24,629 bases of DNA, from positions 1 through 24,629 of the forward strand of contig DATBJR010000071.1 of the NCBI GenBank assembly GCA_036556325.1, read 5' to 3'. Shown in pieces: positions 15,201 through 20,799 of this stretch. The notes under the pieces are model-generated. The model was not told the origin of the DNA and did not search any database. It worked only from the letters and a program-made list of their open reading frames with translations. Position 1 is the stretch's first letter, and each line of letters begins with the position of its first letter. Origin of the DNA: DASSCW01 sp036556325 (GTDB taxonomy: Bacteria; Chloroflexota; Limnocylindria; QHBO01). Position numbers and translations under genes: made by a program.

Positions 15201-15726
15201 TCTTGCGGACCTGCAGGTTCTTGACGCCAGCCGCCTCCTCGAACAGCTGGCGACGTTCCTCGGGCCTGAGCGACAGGGCGGCGTCAACCGTTCCCTGCCC
15301 CACCACCACCAGCTCGTTGGCGCCCAGCCGTCCCTCGCCCAGCAGCTCCACCACGTCGCGCAGCCTTACCCGCGCCCCGTTCAGCAGGTACTCGCTCTCG
15401 CCGGAGCGATAGGCCCGTCGCCCGATCGAGACCTCCTCGAACTCGATCGGCAGCCAGCCGTCGGCGTTGTCCAGGGTGAGGACCGCTTCCGCCATGCCCT
15501 GCGGCTTGCGCGCCTGCGAGCCGGCAAAGATGACGTCGTCAGCGCGGCGGGTCCGCAGCGAACGATTCGACTGCTCGCCGAGCACCCAGCGGACCGCGTC
15601 GGCCATGTTGCTCTTGCCTGAGCCGTTCGGGCCGATAACTGCGTTCACACCGGGCTCGAACACGAAGCGGGTGGGGTCGGCGAACGTCTTGAAGCCGTGC
15701 AGCCGCAGCTCGCGCAGCCGGCTCAC
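12205..15726 (-). CDS. smc: Chromosome partition protein SMC
   Basis: SMC is the ATPase that loops and condenses the chromosome together with ScpA and ScpB, neither of which is in this window. The N-terminal half-head has the Walker A GPNGSGKSN at about residues 32-40 and the Q-loop region VVGQGTVDAALSLRPEERRQLFEEAAG. Two long Ala/Glu/Arg-rich coiled-coil arms flank a hinge at about 490-640. The C-terminal half-head has the signature LSGGERALTGVALLFA at about 1063 and the Walker B FCILDEVDAALDE at about 1085. The 1173 residues are the normal length. The start overlaps the rnc stop and the end overlaps the ftsY start, each by four bases. Confidence 0.98.
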   Translation of the reverse strand: MSRLRELRLHGFKTFADPTRFVFEPGVNAVIGPNGSGKSNMADAVRWVLGEQSNRSLRTRRADDVIFAGSQARKPQGMAEAVLTLDNADGWLPIEFEEVSIGRRAYRSGESEYLLNGARVRLRDVVELLGEGRLGANELVVVGQGTVDAALSLRPEERRQLFEEAAGVKNLQVRKNEALGRLGRARDNLSRVTDLISELKPQVRRLAVQAQHSQEHDSLRRRAQALIAEDHHRREITARDALGDARRRAAAAEAALEERRAADAAGREELRRAEERYWQADAAARSAAEARERGREALIRLEGRLEALTRRTTEADAALAAAAAELAALEQPAADDPAGDDPRLTGLVSAAAAAEARWQATTDALEALDGELVAAEEALAEERRRSGALIAERARAGEQAARSGARRAELTRELDDLGRDAEDFGSGLEPARAAARAATEAAAAARDEHEAALAAIVEAQPRADAARRRASELAERAGAMRGELEGLQARAQGGGRLGSVLAAAGWRGLLDGLQAPEEAWPAIEAVVGGELEQALLWRDADLAARLGDAGGSARLIAHRPRGEGMPSAASTQAALAAVGGQRTLAQWLGGNGAPALFAWTAVAPDVEQLLAGWGQLPDGWLAVTADGDLADGRGLLVIRGRAERGVSEAARRHARRLELGEQLERLEAEQQQAAAEAGRAMAEVTAAGRRLEGARGRRQAAEAAERETAEALAAIELRTKRLASRQAAIAAELAELPEPDTVAATEEVATTALSALQARAKALRGRRASASVERDEARDAWRAAQAAAREVEEGLLGAQRSQALREARRIQLASAQVQQQQLMARLAEERATLQPELDVAAADDRRAMEARSSAEQERDAARAALVALERESAGGGAALAELERQMQAAAIEASRHEDALAALARERQIALDTLADTEPEADAVPLEIEADLRDEVAALGPEALEQELRRVRRTLSQIGSVNPFAVQEHRELAARLDELTGQDSDLSGAIGSTEELIAKLDADIAERFNAAFAAIAERFDEFCRLLFAGGSASLSLGDGSDGEAPGGIEIVVRPPGKRLQRLAMLSGGERALTGVALLFAMLSVNPVPFCILDEVDAALDEANIGRFADALRRLAAEIDFVVITHNRATIEVADTIYGVTMSDAAVSAVVSLRLADLPRDAVGIAEPIEVAPA

Positions 15727-16433
15727 ACCTCGGTCCCCGCGTCGAGCACCGTGTCCAGCGCGGCGGCCGCGGCCTGCTCCTCGGCCCGCTGGCGGCTGCT
15801 GCCGCTGCCCACCGCCAGGTGCCGTCCCTGGAGGACGGCGGCCACGGTGAAGGTCTGCTCGTGGGCGGGGCCGATGGTGCTCACCAGCTCATAGTGTGGC
15901 TTGAGGCGATGCGCCCGCTGGGCCCATTCCTGCAATCGGCTCTTTGCCGACTTCGGCGGCTCGGTCTCCTCGGCACCGGCCAGCCGGGCAGCGAAGAGGT
16001 TACGCAGCCAGCCACGGGTGGTATCCAGCCCCTCCGCCAGGAAGATGGCACCGGCGACCGCCTCGAACGCGGCAGCCAGCAGGGACGGCCGGCTGGCGCC
16101 ACCGGCCTCGGCCTCGCCGCGACCGAGCAGGAGGTATCGGTCCAGCCCGACCTCCAGCGCCAGCTGCGCCAATGCGTCGCGATTGACGAGCGAGGCCCGT
16201 CGGGCAGTCAGGAAGCCCTCATCTTGGTCGGGGTAGCGCTCGTACAGCAGGCGGCTGACGACGAGGCCGATGACGGCGTCGCCCAGGAACTCCAGGCGTT
16301 CGTTGTGGCCGTCGACGGCGTGGGGGTTCTCGTTGAAGAACGAGCTGTGCACGAACGCCTGGCGTATGGCGTCCGGGTTGCGCAGGTGGATCCCGAGTCG
16401 CTCGGGCAGATCGTCGAGGCTCGGGACATCCAT
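15723..16433 (-). CDS. rnc: Ribonuclease III with an altered catalytic Asp
   Basis: RNase III cuts double-stranded RNA, including rRNA precursors. The nuclease domain has the signature ERLEFLGDAV (residues 45-54), holding two of the four metal-binding carboxylates, Glu48 or Glu45 and Asp52. The second pair, normally Asp and Glu in LAD..EA, reads SLLAAAFEAVAGA: Glu124 is kept but the Asp position (121) is Ala, codon GCC at 16071-16073. A dsRNA-binding domain occupies about 162-230, with KSRLQEWAQ, PHYELVS and AVGSGSSRQRAEEQAAAAAL. The 236 residues are the usual length. It lies between acpP and smc, as in many bacteria. Whether this enzyme still cleaves normally cannot be told from the sequence. 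Confidence 0.95.
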   Translation of the reverse strand: MDVPSLDDLPERLGIHLRNPDAIRQAFVHSSFFNENPHAVDGHNERLEFLGDAVIGLVVSRLLYERYPDQDEGFLTARRASLVNRDALAQLALEVGLDRYLLLGRGEAEAGGASRPSLLAAAFEAVAGAIFLAEGLDTTRGWLRNLFAARLAGAEETEPPKSAKSRLQEWAQRAHRLKPHYELVSTIGPAHEQTFTVAAVLQGRHLAVGSGSSRQRAEEQAAAAALDTVLDAGTEV

Positions 16434-16446
16434 CAGGAGCCGAGGC

Positions 16447-16689
16447 TTACTGCTGGTGCTCCTCGATGAACTCGACGGCGTCGGAGACCTTCTGGATCTT
16501 CTCGGCGTCCTCGTCCGAGATCTCCATCCCGAACTCCTCCTCGAGGCTCATGATGAGCTCGACCAGGTCCAGCGAGTCCGCGTTGAGGTCTTCCACGAAC
16601 GACGCCTGGGGCGTGACCTCTTCCTCGTCAACGCCGAGCTGCTCGACGATGATCTTCTTGAGGCGTTCGAAGGTGGTTCCGTCGGTCAC
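16447..16689 (-). CDS. acpP: Acyl carrier protein
   Basis: ACP carries growing fatty acyl chains on a phosphopantetheine arm. The attachment Ser is in DLNADSLDLVELIM, followed by the recognition helix and EEEFGMEISDEDAEKIQKVSDAVEFI. I set the start at GTG 16687-16689, with GAGGAG about 10 nt upstream in the nusB tail, which gives 80 residues, the normal length. An upstream in-frame start would add 17 residues encoded within nusB. It lies 4 nt after the nusB stop and 13 nt before rnc. Confidence 0.97.
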   Translation of the reverse strand: MTDGTTFERLKKIIVEQLGVDEEEVTPQASFVEDLNADSLDLVELIMSLEEEFGMEISDEDAEKIQKVSDAVEFIEEHQQ

Positions 16690-16693
16690 CCGT

Positions 16694-17110
16694 CTATGGC
16701 TCCTCTTCCCGATGCTCGCTCCCCGATGGCCGACCGACACTGCCCAGAACGCCGTTCACGAGGCGGCGGGCTGCGTCTCCGGCGTAAGTCCGGGCGAGAG
16801 AAACGGCATCGTGGATCGTCTCCCCGCTCGGGGTCGCGGCGGAGTATAGCACCTCAAATAGCGCACTCCGCAGGATCGTCCGTTCCACGCGACCGAGCTC
16901 GCTGACGGGGATCAGGGGCGCCAGCCGGGCGATCTCCGCGTCGAGCTGGGGACGGTGCTCGCCCACGCCGGCGACGATCCGTCGGGCATGCTCGCGGACC
17001 GTCGGGGTGGCATTCTTGTCGGCCGCCAGGCGCTCGAGCGCCGTCGCGGCCTGGGATGGGCGGAACTCGCCCTCGAACAGCGCCAGCATCGCCAGGCGGC
17101 GCGCCAGCAT
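16694..17110 (-). CDS. nusB: Transcription antitermination factor NusB
   Basis: NusB with S10 (NusE) binds boxA in rRNA leaders and prevents premature termination. The all-helical fold is supported by RRLAMLALFEGEF at the N-terminus, VREHARRIVAGVGEH, PVSELGRVERTILRSALFEVLY and RLVNGVLGSV at the C-terminus. The ATG at 17108-17110 gives 138 residues, the usual length. The frame stays open upstream into plsX but without similarity. It lies 41 nt after plsX. The Shine-Dalgarno is weak, so translation may depend on coupling with plsX. It is in the plsX-nusB-acpP-rnc stretch. Confidence 0.93.
   Translation of the reverse strand: MLARRLAMLALFEGEFRPSQAATALERLAADKNATPTVREHARRIVAGVGEHRPQLDAEIARLAPLIPVSELGRVERTILRSALFEVLYSAATPSGETIHDAVSLARTYAGDAARRLVNGVLGSVGRPSGSEHREEEP
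16843..16851 (-). promoter_or_regulatory. Possible internal promoter in nusB for acpP-rnc-smc
   Basis: TGCTATACT on the minus strand is an extended -10 element identical to that of rpsB, here within nusB codons. There is no good -35 box. It lies about 155 nt before acpP, so it could add transcripts for acpP, rnc and smc. Being in coding sequence (codons GTG CTA TAC TCC), it could be chance. Confidence 0.3.
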
Positions 17111-17151
17111 TCCCGGGCTGGTGGCGGGATGGCGGCGCAGGGCCAGGCGGG

Positions 17152-18234
17152 TCAGGCCTCCGCTCCCGGGCCGGTGGCCAGCCGCTGGGTATCGGCCACC
17201 ACGACGTCGGTCGCCTCGTCCAGCACCCCGGTCCGCAGGGCCGGGTGGCGCGCGGTCCACTCCGCGATCAGGTCAGGGATTCGCTCCTCCGCCGCTTCGG
17301 AGGCGACGCGCATGGCGTGCTCGATCATGCGGGCCTTGGCGCGTCCGTGGGTCACGATGCTGACGCCGCGCACGCCGAGCAGCGGAGCTCCGCCGTACCG
17401 CTCGTAGTCGAAACGGTGCTTGAGCCGATCGAAGCCCGGCTTGAGGGCGAGGAGCGCCAGCGGCGCCACCGGGCCCTGCTGCAGGTCGGTGCGGATCGAG
17501 CGGAAGATGTAGCTGGAGAGCCCCTCGAAGAACTTGATCACCACGTTGCCGACGAAGCCGTCGCAGACGACCACATCGGCCACGTGGCTGATCAGGTCGT
17601 TGCCCTCCACGTTGCCCACGAAGTTCAGGTCGAGGCCGCGCATCAGCGCGTTCGCCTCGCGCGACAGGGCGTCGCCCTTCTCGTCCTCCTCGCCGATGTT
17701 CAGCAGGCCGACCCGCGGCCGCGGAACCTTCAGGACGTGCTGCGCGTAGATCGAGCCCATCACCGCGAAGTGAACGAGGTTGGTCGCGTCGGAGTCGACG
17801 TTGGCGCCCACGTCCAGCAGCATGATCGGGCCGGTGGCCGTCACCAGGTGGGCGCCCAGCGCCGGCCGTTCGATGCCCTCGACGCGGCCCAGCCGGAACA
17901 CGGCGGCGGCCATGGTGGCCCCGGTCGAGCCGGCCGAGACGACCGCATCGGCCAGCCCATCGCGCACGAGGTCGGTGGAGACGCGAATGGACGAGGTGCG
18001 CTTGGTACGGATGGCGCTGGCCGGCGAGTCACCCATGCCGATGACGTCCGGTGCATCGGCGAAGGTGAGGCTGGCGGGCCGGCCGTGGCCGTAGTCCGCG
18101 ATCTCGCGCTCGAGGCGGGGCACGTCGCCGACCAGGATGACCTCGTCGGCGTTGGCGGCGGCGTAGTTGATGGCACCCCGCACGATCTCGCGGGGGGCGA
18201 AGTCACCGCCCATCGCATCGACCGCGATGCGCAT
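17152..18234 (-). CDS. plsX: Phosphate acyltransferase PlsX
   Basis: PlsX makes acyl-phosphate from acyl-ACP, which PlsY then uses in phospholipid synthesis. The N-terminus MRIAVDAMGGDFAPREIVRGA is diagnostic. Then come DVIGMGDSPASAIRTK, VVSAGSTGATMAAA, MLLDVGANVDSDATNLVHFAVMGS, VGLLNIGEEDEKGD, and DVVVCDGFVGNVVIKFFEG. The 360 residues match the family. It follows rpmF by 24 nt. The start region contains a 12-bp direct repeat that creates an upstream 4-codon reading frame ending in TGATG on the plsX start. Confidence 0.98.
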   Translation of the reverse strand: MRIAVDAMGGDFAPREIVRGAINYAAANADEVILVGDVPRLEREIADYGHGRPASLTFADAPDVIGMGDSPASAIRTKRTSSIRVSTDLVRDGLADAVVSAGSTGATMAAAVFRLGRVEGIERPALGAHLVTATGPIMLLDVGANVDSDATNLVHFAVMGSIYAQHVLKVPRPRVGLLNIGEEDEKGDALSREANALMRGLDLNFVGNVEGNDLISHVADVVVCDGFVGNVVIKFFEGLSSYIFRSIRTDLQQGPVAPLALLALKPGFDRLKHRFDYERYGGAPLLGVRGVSIVTHGRAKARMIEHAMRVASEAAEERIPDLIAEWTARHPALRTGVLDEATDVVVADTQRLATGPGAEA

Positions 18235-18255
18235 CAGCGCCCCCGCATCAGCGCC
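18230..18255 (-). repeat. 12-bp tandem direct repeat at the plsX start with a minimal upstream ORF
   Basis: GGCGCTGATGCG occurs twice (18244-18255 and 18230-18241), separated by two bases. The first copy's ATG opens Met-Arg-Gly-Arg-stop, and the TGA overlaps the plsX ATG as TGATG. This may couple plsX translation to upstream ribosomes, or be a neutral small duplication. Confidence 0.5.
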
Positions 18256-18258
18256 GGG

Positions 18259-18465
18259 TCAGGCTGCGCCGCCCTCGGCCGGTGCCTTGGCCTCCACCGG
18301 CACCACCTCGCGGCCGTCGTAGTAGCCACAGGTCGGGCAGACATGATGGGCGCGCTTCAGCTCGTGGCAGTGGGTGCACTCGACCAGCGGCGGCGCGCTG
18401 ATGGCCAGGTGCGCGCGCCGCTCGCCCTGGCGCGCCTTGGATACCTTTCGCTTGGGGACGCCCAC
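18259..18465 (-). CDS. rpmF: 50S ribosomal protein L32
   Basis: L32 is a small zinc-ribbon protein of the large subunit. The N-terminus GVPKRKVSKARQGERRAH is diagnostic. Cysteines in CTHC and CPTCG form the usual four-Cys zinc site. A short Ala/Glu tail ends the 68 residues. The start is GTG (18463-18465), with AGGAG 6 nt upstream. It lies between the DUF177 gene and plsX, its usual company, and has its own candidate promoter. Confidence 0.98.
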   Translation of the reverse strand: MGVPKRKVSKARQGERRAHLAISAPPLVECTHCHELKRAHHVCPTCGYYDGREVVPVEAKAPAEGGAA

Positions 18466-18503
18466 GCGTGACTCCTGGTGCTGCTCTCGGATCGGGGGAC
18501 CGC

Positions 18504-18533
18504 AGTATAGCCGCCCAGCCCGACCGAGGCGAA
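18504..18533 (-). promoter_or_regulatory. Promoter candidate for rpmF-plsX-nusB
   Basis: TATACT (18504-18509) lies just after the DUF177 stop, about 40 nt before the rpmF start. The best -35 candidate is TTCGCC (18528-18533) with an 18-nt spacer and is weak. The hexamer matches the -10 boxes of rpsB and rplS. Confidence 0.45.
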
Positions 18534-18541
18534 CTCGCCGC

Positions 18542-19075
18542 TCAGTTGTCGCGGTCGAGGAAGCGGGCCAGGCCCGCCAGGCGTGGGTCGATCTCGTCGG
18601 TCTCGTGGGCGGCGTGCCGCTCGTCCAGCCGCGCGCCGCACTCGGCGCACAGCCCGGGGCAGTCGGGGCGGCAGAGCGGATGCATCGGCTCCGTGAGCGC
18701 GAACTCCTCGCGGAGCACGGGGCCCAGGTCGATCTCGTGGTGCTCGTTGATGGGTTGCACGGCGTCGTCCGCCTCGTCGCGTTCGACGCTCGCCCCCGTC
18801 TCCGGGTCGATGCTCGGCACGTACTCCTCGGAGATGTGGATGCGGGCCGGCTCCACGAACGCCTCCAGGCAGCGGGCGCAGGTGCGCCGCACCGGCGCCT
18901 CGAGCTCGCCGTTGACCAGGATGCCGCGGTTGGTGCGCCCGAAGCGAAGGGTGCCGTTGAGCGGACCGGCGAGCTCGACGTCAGGGCCGAGCGCGAGGTA
19001 GTGGTCGCGCAGCCGGTGCTCGCGCGTTGTCCCGGACGGCTCCCGGAGCAGGCCCGCCACGTTGTAGACGGTCAC
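18542..19075 (-). CDS. DUF177 (YceD-like) protein with Cys pairs
   Basis: This 177-residue protein belongs to the DUF177/YceD family, which is found beside rpmF across bacteria and has been linked to 23S rRNA accumulation in E. coli and plants. The family pattern is visible: LEAPVRRTCARCLEAF in the middle, EIDLGPVLREEFALTEPM, and a C-terminal CRPDCPGLCAECGARLDE. The two Cys-containing segments (CxxC, and CxxxCxxxCxxC) suggest a metal site, as in other members. The GTG start (19073-19075) overlaps the upstream stop as GTGA. The molecular function remains unknown. Confidence 0.88.
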   Translation of the reverse strand: MTVYNVAGLLREPSGTTREHRLRDHYLALGPDVELAGPLNGTLRFGRTNRGILVNGELEAPVRRTCARCLEAFVEPARIHISEEYVPSIDPETGASVERDEADDAVQPINEHHEIDLGPVLREEFALTEPMHPLCRPDCPGLCAECGARLDERHAAHETDEIDPRLAGLARFLDRDN

Positions 19076-19602
19076 GGCCGGGATGCGGCTTCGGTCGCCT
19101 CCGGTTCCACGGTCAGCGGGCCGGTGCCGGTGCCGTCGGTCGACGGCCGCGGGAGTCGGTGGCGCTCGTCGAGCATGTCGATGCCGCGCTTGATGCTGGT
19201 CAGGGCCTTGATGCATTCGCCCTCGAGCCGGATCAGCACGCCGGCGGCGTATTCGTCGGCGCCGCGCCGCACCTCGGCCGCCTCGGCGTTGGCCGTGTCG
19301 ATGATCTCGCCGGCGCGCTGCTGCGCCATCCGCACCAGCTCGCGCTCCTCGAGCATCTGCGCTGCCTGCTCCTGGGCGCGCCCGATGATTGCGTCCCCTT
19401 CCTCGCGGGCGCGGTCCGTGATGCGCCCCGCCTCCTCGGTGATGCGCTTGGCCTGGCGGACCTCCTCGGGCACCGCCGCGCGCAGCTGGTCGATCAGCTC
19501 GAGCACGGCCGCCTGATCGAGCACGATGTTGTTCGTGAGGGGCAGCTTCTTGCCGGCCGCCACGAGGCTCTCGAGGCGTTCGACAAGGAAGATGATGTCC
19601 GT
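19072..19602 (-). CDS. Coiled-coil protein with probable ACG start (Chloroflexota-type, F0 subunit b-like)
   Basis: I do not know its function. The protein begins TDIIFLVERLESLVAAGKKL, then VLDQAAVLELIDQLRAAVPEEV, followed by an Ala/Glu/Arg-rich helix of about 90 residues resembling the peripheral-stalk b subunit or DivIVA-type coils. The tail is Pro/Thr/Glu-rich. From memory, related Chloroflexota proteins in this position start MDI..IDRLE, so the Met position corresponds to the Thr codon ACG (19600-19602). A GGAGG (19612-19616) lies 8 nt before that ACG, while ATG, GTG and TTG are absent at a suitable distance. The next in-frame GTG (19561-19563) would remove the conserved N-terminus. Starts farther upstream lie before the predicted promoter. 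The stop overlaps the DUF177 start. Confidence 0.75.
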   Translation of the reverse strand, partial: TDIIFLVERLESLVAAGKKLPLTNNIVLDQAAVLELIDQLRAAVPEEVRQAKRITEEAGRITDRAREEGDAIIGRAQEQAAQMLEERELVRMAQQRAGEIIDTANAEAAEVRRGADEYAAGVLIRLEGECIKALTSIKRGIDMLDERHRLPRPSTDGTGTGPLTVEPEATEAASRP

Positions 19603-19629
19603 GGCCCTGCCCTCCGCTGAATCGGCGCG

Positions 19630-19635
19630 ATTATA
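19630..19635 (-). promoter_or_regulatory. Consensus -10 box before the coiled-coil gene
   Basis: The minus strand reads TATAAT, a perfect -10 hexamer, rare in this GC-rich DNA. The -35 region is poor, but an inverted repeat CGTGA-CGT-TCACG (19656-19668) overlaps it and could bind an activator or repressor. The leader would be only about 20 nt, containing just the GGAGG. Confidence 0.5.
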
Positions 19636-19685
19636 GACCCGCCTCGCACGCTTCCCGTGAACGTCACGCCCGATCCGTTGGCGCC

Positions 19686-19740
19686 GGACGGCAGGCACAT
19701 GGGCGCGGGACGGGTGCGTTTCGCGCTGATCTGCCGTCCC
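19686..19740 (-). promoter_or_regulatory. Mutually exclusive hairpins after coaD
   Basis: In the sense of the coaD transcript, segment A (GGGACGGCAG, 19731-19740) can pair with B (CCGTCCC, 19707-19713; 7 bp) or with C (CTGCCGTCC, 19686-19694; 9 bp). The two pairings exclude each other. A small GCG/CGC stem sits in the A-B loop. No U-tract follows. It may be the coaD 3' end or an attenuator-like switch. Confidence 0.35.
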
Positions 19741-19764
19741 AGCGGGCCGTGGAGTGCTAGGGCA

Positions 19765-20256
19765 TCAGTCGCCCGGTGTGGCGAGCGCGGCCAGGGCCTC
19801 GGCCACCGGCGCGGGCACCATCCCGGTCACGTCGCCGCCGAACAGGGCCACCTCCTTGGCCAGCGTGCTCGACAGGTAGCCGAACTCGAGCGCAGTCATC
19901 AGGAACACCGTGTCGACGCTGCGCTCCAGGCGCCGATTGGTATGCGCCATCTGCAGCTCCGCCTCGAAGTCGCTGACGGCGCGCAGGCCGCGCACGATGA
20001 ACCCCGCGCCGTTGCGCTCCGCGAACTCGACGGTGAGCCCGTCGAAGGCCTGGACCTCGACGTTGCCGCCGAACTCGGCCACCGAGGCACGAATCATCTC
20101 GACCCGCTGCTCGACGCCGAACTGCGGAGCCTTCTTCGGATTGTTCAGGACGCCGATGATCAGCCGATCGAACAGCGCCGCCGCGCGGCGAGCCACGTCG
20201 AGGTGCGCCATGGTCATGGGGTCGAAGGATCCCGGGAAGATCGCGACGCGGCTCAT
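19765..20256 (-). CDS. coaD: Pantetheine-phosphate adenylyltransferase
   Basis: CoaD transfers AMP from ATP to 4'-phosphopantetheine in coenzyme A synthesis. The N-terminal nucleotidyltransferase motif is GSFDPMTMAHLDV. His18 is kept, but the (T/H)xGH Gly is Ala17. Later motifs are conserved: FIVRGLRAVSDFEAELQMAHTNRRL and the C-terminal YLSSTLAKEVA, equivalent to the ISSS.VKE ATP-binding loop. The 163 residues match the family. The ATG overlaps the rsmD stop by four bases, and the rsmD-coaD pair is a common arrangement. About 160 nt separate it from the next gene. Confidence 0.97.
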   Translation of the reverse strand: MSRVAIFPGSFDPMTMAHLDVARRAAALFDRLIIGVLNNPKKAPQFGVEQRVEMIRASVAEFGGNVEVQAFDGLTVEFAERNGAGFIVRGLRAVSDFEAELQMAHTNRRLERSVDTVFLMTALEFGYLSSTLAKEVALFGGDVTGMVPAPVAEALAALATPGD

Positions 20257-20792
20257 GGCACCTCCATGAAGGTCAGCGCGGTTTCGCCGAAGCGCCGCTG
20301 CCGCCAGGGACGGAGCGCCTCGACCGGCGGCACCTCGGTGCGCCAGAAGTGCTTGACCACCACCGTCGCGCGGGGTGCCAACAGGGGCACGAGGCGCTCG
20401 AGCGGCGCGAGGATAGCACGCTCCTCGTACGGTGGATCGAGGAACGCCAGGTCGTAGCGCACGGTGCCTGGAGCCGATGCCAACCAGCGCATCACGTCGC
20501 CGGCCTGGACCTCGGCGGACGCGCCCAGCCGGGTCCTGGCGAGGTTGTCGCGGATCGCGGCCACGGCCGGACGGGCGTGGTCGACGAAGGTCGCGTGGGC
20601 GGCCCCCCGTGACAGCGCCTCGATCCCGATGGCACCGCTGCCGGCATACAGATCGAGGACCCGTGCATCGACGACGCGCTCGCCCAGGATGCCGAACAGC
20701 GTCTCCTTGACGCGATCGGTGATCGGCCGCACGCCTCGGTCCCGCGGCGCCGTGAGGGGCACGCCGCGGGCGACCCCGGCGATCACCCGCAT
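20253..20792 (-). CDS. rsmD: 16S rRNA (guanine-966-N2)-methyltransferase RsmD
   Basis: RsmD methylates G966 of 16S rRNA on the assembled 30S subunit. The Rossmann-fold methyltransferase motifs are in order: RPITDRVKETLFGIL, DLYAGSGAIGIEALSRGA for S-adenosylmethionine binding, and FLDPPY as catalytic motif IV. The start MRVIAGVARG at 20790-20792 gives 179 residues, the usual length; an ATG 18 nt earlier overlaps recG and is an alternative. It starts 7 nt after recG and overlaps coaD by four bases. Confidence 0.96.
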   Translation of the reverse strand: MRVIAGVARGVPLTAPRDRGVRPITDRVKETLFGILGERVVDARVLDLYAGSGAIGIEALSRGAAHATFVDHARPAVAAIRDNLARTRLGASAEVQAGDVMRWLASAPGTVRYDLAFLDPPYEERAILAPLERLVPLLAPRATVVVKHFWRTEVPPVEALRPWRQRRFGETALTFMEVP

Positions 20793-20799
20793 CGGCCCG

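Noticed and set aside
13630..15621. Long plus-strand open frames opposite smc (also 13055-14899)
   Set aside because: They are shadows of the Ala/Glu/Arg-rich SMC coiled coil; composition follows from the sense codons and no start signals or motifs are seen.
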